NCBI GenBank assembly: GCA_031472005.1 | Contig: PZJY01000009.1 | Coordinates: 2,294,001-2,358,000, forward strand | Direction of reading: 5' to 3' | Length of the DNA stretch: 64,000 nucleotides | Source: Tetracladium setigerum | Taxonomy: Eukaryota > Ascomycota > Leotiomycetes > Helotiales | In this document: one piece after another, positions 23,008-34,314 of the stretch | Numbering within the stretch: the first letter of the stretch is position 1 | Layout: each line of letters begins with the position of its first letter | Program-made: the position numbers and the translations under genes | The notes under the pieces: generated by a model | Told to the model about the DNA's origin: nothing | Databases searched by the model: none | Seen by the model: the letters and a program-made list of their open reading frames with translations, nothing else

Positions 23008-24263
23008 TGCGCCGAGAGCTTGCCGCCTTATTGTAGATGGTTCAGAGCCGACCACTGTTACTTGATCTCTTCAACACCTGGATAACGCAGTTGGAATTCG
23101 GAGACGAGCAAGGTGAAGTGTGAGCGGAGTGACGTGGGATTCTTCTGAGGCAGATCGTTCAATTTGCTAGAAAACACTTCGCAGAGTGTTGAAAACCGCG
23201 GGGATCTCGTTGATCCTGTAAATGCGAACACTAGCTCAATTGAAAAAATCTGCTCGGATAGCTTAAGTCATCTTCTCGTGGCCTCGCTTTTTCCAGCTCT
23301 ATATGGCAATTTGTTGTTGGTGATGAAAAGTCGACCTCGTGCATGCATGTGACACTCTGCAGCGTTGGACTAACAATGTAGGGGTTCCTGTACGATGGAG
23401 GGTACAGGGGCTTAGAAAACGGTACTGATCTGTAAATGCATGGGTCGGATAGCACCCAGTGGATTATCTGATTATTCCGTTGGACAGTTGCTCAATTTCC
23501 AACTGCAAAGATTATTTGAAGATGCAGGTTCTGGATCCCCAATATCTTTAGGTGGGGTCGTTGTTGACTCCCCTTTTCGCACATGCAGGGGTGAGATGAG
23601 GTAGCCAATCGCAAAAAGCTTTGTCATCACTTCTTGGCCGCATCTTATACTTAGCCAGAACGCGATAGAATCGCTAAATATATTAAAATATTATTAAGGT
23701 ATTAAGCCTAGATTATAACTCGGATCTGTAGAGCTTAATTATCTTGGCTCTATATACGCCCTTTATTCTATATATATAATAAAAATAAAAAAATTTGAAT
23801 AGGTAACCTTAAGATTCGTTTTCTTATTTTACTTATAAAAAATTGATTTTATTAAGAAAACTATACAGTACCACCATGTGTAAGCACAACTCCATTTGCA
23901 TAAAGGGGGAAAAGATGGAAGTAAATTCCGGTGTTCAAAATCACATTGTGTTTGATTCTTGTTTCTTTCTCCATTCTGATTGCGGTCATTTGTCTGTTCA
24001 ATTGGTTCTTCTCTTTGTTGTTCATTCAAACGTGCTTATGTTCTTTTATTGTTTGTTCTTTCACCTTTGTCAAGCTTCTTGCTCAAGGGACCTTTTCACC
24101 CTTTCATAACTCAGAGCACGGAACAATCGCTGCTCGAAATTTTTCTTGTCTTTGATGTTGAAGTTGTTACAATATCATAAACCCTTCAATCGCAAAATCC
24201 TTGGATTGTAAATGCTAGAAGGCAAACCACCCAATCGAAAATCTAATACAACAACCTACAAAA
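23008..24263. other. Intergenic region with AT-rich patch
   Basis: This is the divergent upstream region of the SUKH gene (-) and the first paralogue (+). An A/T-rich patch at about 23670-23870 (runs such as TATATATAATAAAAATAAAA) may be another repeat relic. Short open frames at 23829-24180 are T-rich and not convincing. Confidence 0.5.
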
Positions 24264-26695
24264 ATGGCACCCAAGAAGGCCGCAAATGCCAAAAAACCTC
24301 CCACAAAGCCAAAAGCAGCACCAAAGGAAGATGCTCCGGCAAAATCCAAGGCAGTACCAAAGAAAGCTCCCCCCGCCAAAAAACCAGCAAAACATCAAGG
24401 TCCCAAAGCAAATCCTAAAGAAGCTCCAATTTCAGTTCCAAGTTCATCTTCAGAGTCAGAGGCACCTATAACCTCACGTAGTAGACGTACCAAAGCAGCA
24501 TCCAAAGCAAATCCTAACGAAGCTCCAATTTCAGTTCCCAGTTCATCTGCAGAGTCAGATGCGCCTATACCCCCACGTCTTAGACGTACCAAAGCAGCAC
24601 TCAAAGTGGTGCCCAAAGCAGCAGCAAATTCATTATCAGATGAGGAAAAATCTGAGAGCGAGAGTGAAGACAACATCCATGCCCCTTGAATATCACCAAC
24701 ACTAACCCAGAAAATGTACTCCAAACACTCCTCCCATATCTAGCACTCGGATTCGCACCAACCGGCCCGTTTTTTGGCTTGAAACGCGATCATGACGGAA
24801 TCGAAGCATTGCAAAAGAGTTTCGATGCTGCTCGTGCTGTCCTGCACACCTCCTCGTCCACCTCTAGCAACGGTCCAGCGGTGAAACAAAAGGTTCTTCC
24901 CACGACGTTTACTCAATGGAAAGACCTATTCTCAACACCTAAATATGAAAAGGCTTGTAGAGACTTTTTGGCGTCTCAATCAACGGAGTACGTATTAAAC
25001 GAGGCGGTGGGAAGATTGAAAAGGAAAAGAAAGGGAGGAGGTGATGATTTGAAGTTGAAGCAGCTAGCGAGGTTGTTGGATGTGGCAAACGAGAAGTGGA
25101 AAACGGGATTCACATTGGGCGTGCTGGAGGAGGGTGAGAGGAGAACGGAGATGGTGATTGTAGATGGGCCGTTAAAAAATCCTACAAATACTGGTATGCC
25201 GGTTTTAGTAAGTGCCCTTCAATGAATTGGACCGTTCGGTTGTGTTTGTGGTCGTTTGGACGAAGACAATGGCTAAGCGAGTTTGAGGTCACTTGAGTTA
25301 TGTGTCGATCGAGCTAATTTGATGTCCCATGATTAGTGGATATATAAACCAAAAGCCAAATCAAAGGGCAAATCCACCCCAAAACACCTGCAAGCCATGG
25401 TTAAGATTTCCAAGACTGGTCACAGAAAGAGCCGTGCTATCGTCGAACAATTCCGAGTTGGCAAGCTAGTGCAAGACGATCTTGAAGAAGGCGTCTGGAG
25501 ACTCGTGAAGAATTCATTAGGGCAAGGAAAGAATCTGAATTGTTTTACGGGCACCTTTGTGAGGAGGGTTGAAGGCAATGGGAATACGGATTCTTGGATC
25601 TCATTGAGGGCACCTTGTGGTAATACAGCGATTTTGGAGTTGAATGACGTAGAAAAGCTGGATGTGAAAAACGGGGGGGCCCTTTCGGAAGAAACGGATG
25701 ATAAATGGGGCGGTACTGTTGAGGAGGCATCCGGAGAAGCAGAAGAAACAGGGATTGATGCACCTCCAGGAGCTGAGCAGAACAACATCACCATACAAAG
25801 CCTTACACAAAGTAGCTATGAGCCACTCAAATTCTACCGCTTCATCAATGCCACAAATCACAGGGGCACTTGGCACAGAAACCCTGACGACGACATTAAT
25901 AAGGATTGCGATGAAGGCTTCAGCATCTCACCCTTCGAAATTGTGCTTGATACCGGCGAGCGCGGCTCCAAAGGAAAGACGGACACGGCAAACGTCATCA
26001 AGATTGATGGCCAGAAGGGCAGAACTTGGCTCCGTCGTTTGCAGTTGATTGAGAAGCCGTTTGGTATGCCAGATACGTTGCCACTTTACAAGTCGATTCC
26101 TCCGAATACGGATGCCAAGGTTGCGAATAAGATCTTTAAGAAGAAATATGGAAGCTACCGAGGAAAGGCATACGGGGAGATGATTGAGAAACTCAATGAA
26201 GGAGCACCGAGCGAAAGGGTCTGTCTCAGCGCATGGAGGTTCAAAAATGGGTACAAAACCAAAAAACCTGTAGTGACCTTCGAGAAGGGAGAAGTCGTCC
26301 TACAGCAAGGAGAGCCAACGATCTATGAAAAACATAAAAGAAAAGGAAAAGTTGAGACGATAACTGAATATACAGTCAGGGATTTTGAAGGAGAGAAAGG
26401 TGTTGTTAATGAAGAAGAGATGGAAATGATGTCGGATAAGGCTTGGGGGCTTTTGTTGGATGCAAGGAAGCTATTAGAACAGATGGGTGAAGATGCGCCG
26501 TTTGAGGAGAAGCTTGAAGAAATTGGAGAAGAAGAGGGGGAGGAATCGGCGGTGGCTCCACCAGCTAAGAAGGCAAAGGGTCGTAGTAAGAAGACAAAAG
26601 CAGCTGGTGGTGGTGATGATGACGAGAAACAAGGCCTTCGACGCTCTCAGAGGAACCTGGCAAAAGCTGATGCTGATAAGAATAAGAAAAAATAA
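24264..26695 (+). CDS. Uncharacterised fungal protein, paralogue A (active-site residues mostly lost), one apparent frameshift
   Basis: Exons 24264-25207 and 25337-26695; about 767 residues when corrected. It has a Lys/Pro/Ala-rich N-terminus (residues 1-45), two near-identical EAPISVPSSSxES blocks, then a domain opening LLPYLALGFAP, and a basic tail GLRRSQRNLAK. The domain aligns by eye with the next gene: LLPYLALGFAP/LLPYFAMGFTP, GVW-L, GTFVRRV/GTFLRMV, RRLQLIEKPFGMPDTLP/RRLRALENPWRLPDELP. Where the neighbour has LQCGLYAL, this one has DHDGIEAL, losing Cys. The frame changes at CCCC 24683-24686 (between NIHAP and NITNTNPEN); one extra C joins it. A 47-nt intron from GTGAAG at about 24664 would also work, but the neighbour has a matching NDDPE segment, so I favour a missing base. 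Function unknown. Confidence 0.65.
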
Positions 26696-27286
26696 TGATC
26701 TAAATATCAAAGCATTATGAGAGAGCGCGGCGAGAGATCGTGGGTGTAGAAGATCGCACATGTAACGGAAGAAGGATATGGGAACCTTTGGCTATCAGTG
26801 TGGTTTCAGGCGCGTGACAAACAAAATTCAGCTTAGGATAGCCAACTGTAACATCAATATTCTTTTACTAAGATCAATGGACTAAAAATAAGTGGGAATA
26901 AGTCGGATGTGTACCGAGCTGGTAATGCATGAAGATAGGGAAAGAAGTGTGCATTACATGACAACTAACTTGTCTTGCTCTCGGCAGCACTTGAACTTGT
27001 GATGGTGAGGATTCTTTCAACAGATATCTTTGCTTTATTCATAATACCATTCTGCATTCAGACCGTGAAGCCAAAAATTCCCCATAACAAAGAAGTCTTT
27101 GTACTGATTGTGTTCACAAGACATGAAAATAAAAAAAGATGTTTCGACGTTTCGACGAGTCAACACCTCAACTTGTATGGTACATGGCTGTGGATAGTTT
27201 GCTCTTATTTAACCATATTACATCGAAACTTCTAAGATATCTTTTCCAGCTGATCTACCACCAAGATCGTGTAAAATTTGAGTATA
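26696..27286. other. Spacer between the two paralogues
   Basis: Promoter of paralogue B, 3' flank of paralogue A. No supported feature. Confidence 0.55.
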
Positions 27287-29454
27287 ATGGCCGCAGCCGT
27301 ATCAGACAAAAGGAAAGCAAAGGTTAAAAAGTCAACAATTTCCCTTCAATTTGATTCTACGAACGATGATCCAGAAGGCCTTCGCATTCAAAATGCCTTG
27401 TTACCATACTTTGCCATGGGTTTTACTCCAACTTATACCTCGGGCGACGGCCTTCAATGTGGCTTGTATGCATTGTCGATCAGCTATCATGCGGCCCGAA
27501 ACAGCTTCTTGAAGCCGGGAGATGCACCAATCCCTGAAATACCCATTGAAAAATGGAGAGAGTGGTTGAAAAGCGACGACTACGAGCATGCCTCCCGGAC
27601 AGTGGCGGCAACGCATACAGATTTTTATCCGCTAGATGGGGGGGAAAATTGGACAGAGGAAATGTCGAGAGACAAGAACCTAGGCGGACAAGAGCTATCG
27701 ATCCTGCTCCACCTCACCACTTTGGAAGACGGTACGAATTTCAAGCTTGGTATTATTAGAGAAGGGTATAAAGGGAGACGGACACAGCAAGGAGGGATTG
27801 ATGTATTCGATGACACATTGGGACTTCAACCTCTTGCGTCGATGGAAAGTGGGCCAATGCCAGATGAGCCAATCGTTTGGATATTCAACGACAATAAATC
27901 TTCAAAATATACCGCCCGGGGCGAGACACCGCCTGAGTACAACCACTGGGTAAGCTTTGATGCTTCAATCTCAAAGAGTTAGCAAAATGGACAGATCCTA
28001 ACTTCATGGGCAGGAAGGGTTCAAAATCAACGACAATTTACTCTCAGAGACGGCTGATATTGGTGATCATGCATTAATGGTATACAACTATGGTGTTGGC
28101 GCGCTGGTGGAAAGGGATATAGAACAGGGAGTTGTACGTATCTGTCGTCTACGGTTTACCTTTCAATCAAAAATTGAACTAACTACGCTTGTAGTGGTTT
28201 TTGACCGAAGATTCAGAACCAGGAGACGATGGAAGCCATATACTTGCCTACAAAGGAACATTTTTGAGGATGGTAGACACACCCGATGGGTTCCAAGGGG
28301 CTGATGACAATAACCTATACATGAGAACATGTAAAGGAACGAAAGGCCTAGTATCAACCGCCATAATCCAAAAAATTGTGAGAGTGGAACGTTCCCCTTG
28401 TGCAGATACAGATGAATCTCATGCAAATGGGGAAGGAAATTCATCACCCACTCAAAAGGACTCCGGGAATGCTAAATACCCGAACAAGACATCCCCTGGA
28501 AAGGACGCAGGGAATGCTGAAGACCCGAACAAGAGCAGTAAGAAGAGATCACAAACCGACTCGAAGAATCAGAACCCCATGGCCAGCAAGCGCCCCAGAA
28601 AAGGGGATAACTACGAATACAAACGAGTCAAGATTTTCCGAATAATCCCACCCACAAACAAAGCCAGCATAAGAAATGATGAAAACAGAGATAGTAGCGA
28701 CCCACAAAAGATGAAGACCGGAGATTTCGTCTTGGACACTACAGAACGAACAAACCTCAAGGAGGCAGTTGTAAACGCAGTCGTGAAAGATAGAAGCGGA
28801 GTGATCGGTAAAATGCCGCTTCGACGACTTCGCGCCCTCGAGAATCCTTGGAGATTACCTGATGAGCTGCCGATTTTGGATGTGGAAAAGTACGAGGTTC
28901 CAGACAAATATTCAGACGTCATCACTCTCGCCACAGCTAATGGAATCACATCAATCCCTGATGAAAGAAGTGTACGAAAAAAACTTGAAGAGTTGCTGAC
29001 GAAAAGAAAAAGCGACGAGTCTGTTGGATTGGACTTGTACTCCATCACAGAAAATTTAAAATCTGAAAACAATCTGTTCTTAGGAATGGGTGAGGCCGTC
29101 ATGAAGGGAGAGAAGAAAGAGACCCTTTACAACTATGAGGGGTATGAAGGGCGTAATCTGGGAGAGAAATCTATAGACCTTGTTGAAGCAGGAGCCTGGG
29201 GGATAGTCCTAAACCGACAAGAGTGTAAGTCCAATATATGGGTTATGGTATGGGACCCTCTTTTCATCATGTTTGCTGACCAAAACCAAGTTGAAAGGTG
29301 TCCGTGGATAGAAAAACAAGAAATAGAAGAGGCGGTACGGCCGGAAGGGAGTGACGAAGATGTCGAGGAAGGGGAAGTCCAGGAAAAGAGTCAGCCGAAG
29401 AATAAGCTAATACTTAAGTCTGCAAATAAGATGAAGAAGAAGTCGAAGTCGTGA
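27287..29454 (+). CDS. Uncharacterised fungal protein, paralogue B, possible cysteine-peptidase-like domain
   Basis: Exons 27287-27949, 28014-28133 and 28195-29454 give 680 residues. The N-terminal domain has GDGLQCGLYALS with Cys58, GGQELSILLHL, LGIIREG, VWIFNDN and EYNHW with His220. A Cys in a small-residue loop before a helix, a later Asn/Asp and a terminal His-Trp is the order seen in papain-fold enzymes such as OTU. The spacing is not that of any family I can name, so peptidase activity is only an inference. The middle (about 340-420) is a low-complexity Lys/Asn/Asp linker, the next part shares blocks with paralogue A, and the tail is Lys-rich. The ATG at 27287 is the first in frame. 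Intron positions differ from paralogue A, which argues for an old duplication. Confidence 0.72.
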
Positions 29455-29927
29455 TGGTAATTGAATTTATACGGACAAGAACTGTGTAGAGATCAAGGAA
29501 GCTATCAGAGATTAACATATGGATGGTTGCCGATGAAATGTATGTATTCATCACACCGAGTGACTGCGGGCAACTCCAAACTTATCTGATCGACCGGATC
29601 AACAGATATAAAGAGGAAAATGAGACTGGACACTCACGAAATGATGCAATTATCTCATCCAGAGGAACAACAAAATGGTTTGTGAGTTCAATATGTGCGA
29701 GTATCTTAGGTACTATGTAGTGCCCGCAATGTTAATACAGCCCGTAAGGAATACCTACCTACCTATGGTCCAGGTACACCTTCACCCCAACTCCGTTGCT
29801 ATGCCAAATTTTCATGCCCACCATCTGCCATCCAAATGAAACACTTATAGCTTCAACATAGGTATCTTCGAATACAATACATCATACCCTTTGCCAATCC
29901 AGCCCTCCGTCCTCCCTCCTCTCCCCA
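29455..29927. other. Intergenic region between convergent genes
   Basis: Paralogue B and MCP1 end here. CCTACCTACCT motifs at about 29752-29763 are of the kind seen in other spacers of this window. The 65-codon open frame at 29523 has no recognisable feature. Confidence 0.55.
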
Positions 29928-30786
29928 CTACCCCAAACCCCCTGCCATCCAAATTAATGTAACCGTGGCAGATATTCCATTTATTATCCACCATCTCCTC
30001 TTTGCCTTCTTATCACTCCCGACTGGCACCCAATTATTCCACCTCGCGATACCCCACACAATATGCCCAACTCCAACCCCAATCAAGGCCGCATATCCCG
30101 TCCAAGCTAAGAATGGATGCTTCGCGAAACCGTGACTTACAAAGCCCAAGCCCACTCCAGATGACCCCCCATCATAGATCCAAGGGATTGTCCGGTTCAC
30201 AACAGCATGGCCCACTACCAATGGTGTGAGGATATACCCCGAGACGCTCGCCCAAGACATTCTTGGCCAAATACGAATGTGCTGTTCATACCTCTTGGAC
30301 AAAGAGAGGTTGGATGCGCCATAGCGAGCTAGATTCGCATTGCGCCGTCTTATGCGGAGTATAGCGCCAGAGAGTATGTGAGTGGCAACTGGAAGCGTCA
30401 CAAGGAGGGGCTCGAGGAGGGCTGATTGGTAGTATGGCCTGGTGAGCAGAAGGTAATTGTCGGCTGCTGGAACCGAGCGGGTTATCAGTGGAATGATAGA
30501 GGTATTGGTGATGTGGAAGGCAGTGTAAACTGTGAAGACGTAGGAGGAGTATCGTTGCAGACGGGTTACTGCTACAGATTAGCAAGAATTGAGTGGGAAA
30601 GGACTTGGACTTACGATAATATGCTGAGCCATGGCTTCCACTCAGACCTAAAACTGAGGGTGGTGAGGAAGTTGGAGCTGGTAGTTGTTTATCCTCTTCT
30701 TCATGAGGGGAGTCTATCGGTGAAGGATCCAGTTGTTGAAGAGATACAAATGTCTCCTGCGATGCTGTTGAATCGTGCCGTTCCAT
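29928..30786 (-). CDS. MCP1: Mcp1-like mitochondrial membrane protein (DUF1691)
   Basis: Exons 30786-30615 and 30568-29928 give 270 residues. The pattern is that of Mcp1, a mitochondrial outer-membrane protein that suppresses ERMES defects: an acidic N-terminus (LQQLDPSPIDSP), GLSGSHGSAYY, RLQRYSSYVFT, LLEPLLVTLPVATHILSG, RYGAS, and several membrane segments with conserved His residues (HAVVNR, GVGHIVWG). The intron acceptor is a tandem TAGCAG, so Tyr-Tyr can be followed by either Pro-Val-Thr-Arg or Leu-Thr-Arg; I used the second. An upstream in-frame ATG at 30813 would add nine residues. Confidence 0.85.
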
Positions 30787-30958
30787 TTTGTTGTAGATGT
30801 TGAAGTTGGTCATCAGAAACGTACCAATCCTGTTTGGATGAGAGAGTTGAGCCGCAACGCTTGGCGAAAGCCCTGACCACACCTTAAATCACCGCTTCAT
30901 CCCAAAGAAAGCCGCCCAGGATTAGTATCTCCCGACGAATAACTCCAGAATTGACAAA

Positions 30959-31564
30959 ATGCCTCCGGTAAATTGCCACACATTGACAAACATATACAGA
31001 GCTCTAACAGACCCTCTAGCGTGGTTTCACGAACCCATCTCCAAAGACAGACAGCGCTCGAGAAGCTGTCAGGTCCTTCTTCTGTGCGCTATCTTTTCCC
31101 GTTGACTGGACCAGCACTGACATATTCTAGGTGAACTATGCAGCAAAGGGTACAAACGCATGAATGAGTATGAAGCCCATCTCTCCTCGTATGATCACTC
31201 GCACAAGCAGCGACTAAAGGACATGCGCCAACTCACACGAGATCCCATGGCTTCCTCCAAAGCACGAAAGGCAGAAGCCAAAGCCAACTCGCAGTCTGGA
31301 CTCATATCCATTAAGATTGGAGGAGAAGGTACTCCAAGCGCAGGCGGTGGTGGAGCAGGATTCAAGAAGGCGGGCTTCAAGAAAGCTGGGTTCAAAAGTG
31401 CTTTTACGCCAGCGGATGGAGATGGGCCTGCAGTTGACGAGGATGAAAGCAATGGTCCTAGGAATACCATAGCAGGTGCTCGGGCAACGGGCGACGTCAA
31501 TAGAGAGAGTGATACCGACGACGAAGGATACGAAATGTATGATCCAAGGCACCCTACGGATTGA
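30959..31564 (+). CDS. C2H2 zinc-finger protein of the GPATCH8/ZNF804 finger type
   Basis: Three exons: 30959-30967 (nine bases, Met-Pro-Pro), 31020-31083 and 31131-31564; 168 residues. The second splice joins a split Cys codon (T plus GT) and recreates a complete finger, FFCELCSKGYKRMNEYEAH followed by SYDHSHKQRLKDM, with ligands Cys-x2-Cys and two His. This finger type is found in the GPATCH8/ZNF804 group, nuclear proteins tied to RNA processing. The remainder holds two GFKKA repeats and an acidic Asp/Glu-rich end. Simpler splicing choices give stops or lose the first Cys, so this model is preferred despite the tiny first exon. Confidence 0.8.
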
Positions 31565-32273
31565 AGGGGGCAGATCAGACTGCTGGACAACAACACGCCC
31601 AGGATTCGCGGCTAAAACAAACGAAAGATCAGCGCCCAAATTACCTAATTCGTCTCTTTCTACAGAATCTACGACTCCACAAACTGGAGGGAACAAAAGA
31701 ATATACGGGCATCGCCAACTTCGAGCGTATATGTATACCGCGGGATTGGCCTTGCCGAATTAAGACACCAGATTATGCGATTCCATAGGTTGTGGGGATG
31801 GAGGAAGGGCACTTACATACCTACCTATGCAACGTTGCTTATGGAGGAGTCCAACTTAATTGTTGGTCAGATCGTCTAAATCAATGGTCACATCTGTAGA
31901 GCATTCAAAAATTAGAAGGTTACATTTGAAGAGCGTTCACAAATTAGAAGTGATGAAATGAGCGAGCAAGAAACGAATTTCCGCTTAGATTCCAACAATA
32001 TCAAATAACATTCAAAGTATCTCTAAAACTTGAGCATTATCATTTGGTTGGTATAGCCGCCAGCTTGATGTAAAGTAATTCTTTAAGTTGGAAATTCGGT
32101 AGACAATATCAAACTGCAAATTTCAGCAACTCCTATATGTGATGGACCTACTCATACATGCGTGTATCGTGCAATCATAATCCATTACCCAAACTCCATT
32201 ATCGCTTGCGTGTACCTCCAAACCAAACCAATCCCAAATAACGATTCCAAGTACAGTATCTGAATATACTCTT
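31565..32273. other. Intergenic region between convergent genes
   Basis: The 3' flanks of the finger protein (+) and of the small membrane protein (-). No RNA gene or repeat recognised. Confidence 0.55.
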
Positions 32274-32856
32274 TCACCACATCCTCCGCTTATAACCTTT
32301 GAATCCTTCCCCTCCAGAAGCCACAATATCATCCTTGATCTTCTTTCTCCTCGCAGCCCGGCTAAACTCGGTTTCCTCGGGACCTCTCTCCCTCTTATTC
32401 TTCCTCTTGACCTCCTCCTCTGCCAACGCCTTCTGAGCCGCTTCCTCCTTCAGCCTCTCTTTCTCCTTCAATTTTGCAGCTTTCTGCCACCTTGTTGCTC
32501 CGATCATACTCTCGTCTACTTCCTCCGTACTCTCTCCCTCTGCACTTCGCGTCTTCTCTACCACGACAATCTGCGCATCCTTGCCTTCCCAGAGTTCTTG
32601 ATCGCGAAGCCTCGGTGGAGGAATGGCATTATATTTATAAGGTCCTACTTGTGGTTTTATTGCTCGGCGGATGTCGGTGACTGTTTTTTGCTGGAGGACG
32701 TAGCCGCTTAGGAAGAGGGCGAATGTGCAGAGAAATACTGTGGTTGTTGTTAATAGGAGAACTATTGAAAGGGACTGGCATGGGAAGGAGATGGAGGAAC
32801 AAACTTATGAAAGATGATAGAGCGACGCCGACTTGTGAAGATGTTAAGAGTACCAT
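32274..32856 (-). CDS. Small single-pass membrane protein with charged coiled-coil tail
   Basis: Exons 32856-32805 and 32737-32274 give 171 residues. A hydrophobic segment of about 25 residues (IIFLCTFALFLSGYVL) near the N-terminus is followed by QQKTVTDIRRAIKP and a PPPRLRDQELWEGKD stretch. A highly charged helix then runs from about 105 to 150 (KLKEKERLKEEAAQKALAEE), with a basic end. This is a conserved-looking layout for a membrane-anchored protein with the tail in the cytosol or matrix, but I do not recognise the family. Confidence 0.75.
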
Positions 32857-33093
32857 TTTTTGATTGAAATGCAATTTATTGAAATGTAGGATGTATGTTA
32901 TAAGGTTCTAGAAGACGTCAATCCCAAATCTTGATGTTGGAAAGCCCGATAAGCGTGCCAAAGTCAACAACACCGTTGCGCTGACAGGGCAACAATCGCC
33001 AGCCGCGCCGATAAGAATCTCAACCTCGCCTCAAAAATCAATCCTGACCTCAGCTCCCCTCCCTCCCCATCACAACCCACCACTCCCTCCAAA

Positions 33094-33975
33094 ATGTCTA
33101 ACAACCACCGCGCAGATGAAAAGCGCTTCCTCGACGAGCGGGGCTCCTCCGGGCCTCTCGCCCCAAACGGCCTCAACCCTGCCAACATCATGGAAAAGCC
33201 CGTTCGCGAGCGCATAATCGACTGCTACTTCTGGAAAGACCAATGTTTTGCCGTCAACGAAGCAGACATTATAAATCGCGTCGTCGAGCACGTTCACTTC
33301 ATCGGTGGTACTTATGGCGATGCGCAGCGACCCTCGCCCTTCCTCTGCCTTGCTTTCAAACTCCTACAACTCGGTCCTTCGGACGATATCATTCGTGAAT
33401 ACCTCGATTTTGGGGGCGAGAAGTTCAAGTATTTGAGGGCGCTGGCGGTGTTTTATGTGCGTTTGACGAGGCAGGCGAAGGATGTTTATTTGTTTTTGGA
33501 GGAGTTTTTGGTCGACAGGAGGAAGTTGAAGCAGAAGACGAGGACTGGGACGAGGTTGACATATGTCGATCAGTTTGTGGATGATCTTTTGACCAAGGAT
33601 AGGGTGTGTGCGACTACGCTTTGGAAGATGCCGAAGAGGGAGATCTTGGAGGACTTGGAGGTGTTGGAGCCGAGGATTAGTCCATTAGGGGATATTGAGG
33701 ATTTGTTGGAGAGTGATGTGGAGGAGGTTGATGCCAATGGGAACAAGATGAATGTGGATGACGAAGAGGGTGAATTGAGGAGTAGAAGTGGGAGTCGACG
33801 AAGTAGAAGCAGAAGTCGGTACAGTGACCGAAGTCGAAGTCAAAGTCAAATTCAAAGTCGAAGCAGGAGCAGGAGCAGAAGGAGGAGCAGATCTTATGAC
33901 GATTCAAGGTCAGAACGCTCGTACGATGAGATGAATGTGGACAAAGAGGATCCTATTACAAAGAACGGATCCTAA
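33094..33975 (+). CDS. PRP38: Pre-mRNA splicing factor Prp38
   Basis: A single exon of 293 residues. The Prp38 domain covers about residues 15-190, with GLNPANIMEKPVRERI, CYFWKDQCFAVNE, PSPFLCLAFKLLQL, YLRALAVFYVRLT and the end LEPRISPLGDIEDLL. Prp38 is a tri-snRNP-associated factor needed for spliceosome activation. After an acidic linker there is an Arg/Ser-rich tail (about 230-280), as in metazoan and filamentous-fungal Prp38, which is absent in budding yeast. The start context and position agree with the family. Confidence 0.95.
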   Translation: MSNNHRADEKRFLDERGSSGPLAPNGLNPANIMEKPVRERIIDCYFWKDQCFAVNEADIINRVVEHVHFIGGTYGDAQRPSPFLCLAFKLLQLGPSDDIIREYLDFGGEKFKYLRALAVFYVRLTRQAKDVYLFLEEFLVDRRKLKQKTRTGTRLTYVDQFVDDLLTKDRVCATTLWKMPKREILEDLEVLEPRISPLGDIEDLLESDVEEVDANGNKMNVDDEEGELRSRSGSRRSRSRSRYSDRSRSQSQIQSRSRSRSRRRSRSYDDSRSERSYDEMNVDKEDPITKNGS

Positions 33976-34314
33976 TGAATCTATACGCGAGGAGTCCGGA
34001 GTTTATAGCAATAGCTTGATTGGAATATACCCTTGTTAAATTTATGGACAGTTCAAAATTGGTTTTGGAAAATGTGCACAAGACTTAGTGCTATTACATA
34101 CAACCATGCTGCGGAGTATGTGAAGAAGGGTTTTTCTCGTGCTGTACAGTACTGTCTCCACGATTTGTGTGAGATAGACCTCTGATGAGTGCCAATTCAC
34201 AACTCAGGATTGCACTTGCAATCATTATCACTTGCTACAATAAATCCTAAATAGTGTGAAGTTTTTCAACAATCATACATCATAATACAGTCAACTCTTA
34301 CATACCATAATCTT
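33976..34314. other. Short intergenic region between convergent genes
   Basis: The 3' flanks of PRP38 (+) and ETR1 (-); nothing else seen. Confidence 0.55.

Noticed and set aside
24664..24710. A 47-nt intron (GTGAAG...ACCCAG) in paralogue A as an alternative to the frameshift
   Set aside because: It is possible in length and phase, but it would remove TNTNPEN, which lines up with TNDDPEG of paralogue B, and the branch-like CTAAC is only four bases from the acceptor. RNA-seq would decide.
29523..29720. 65-codon open frame after paralogue B
   Set aside because: Short, no conserved feature, and located in the 3' flank of convergent genes.
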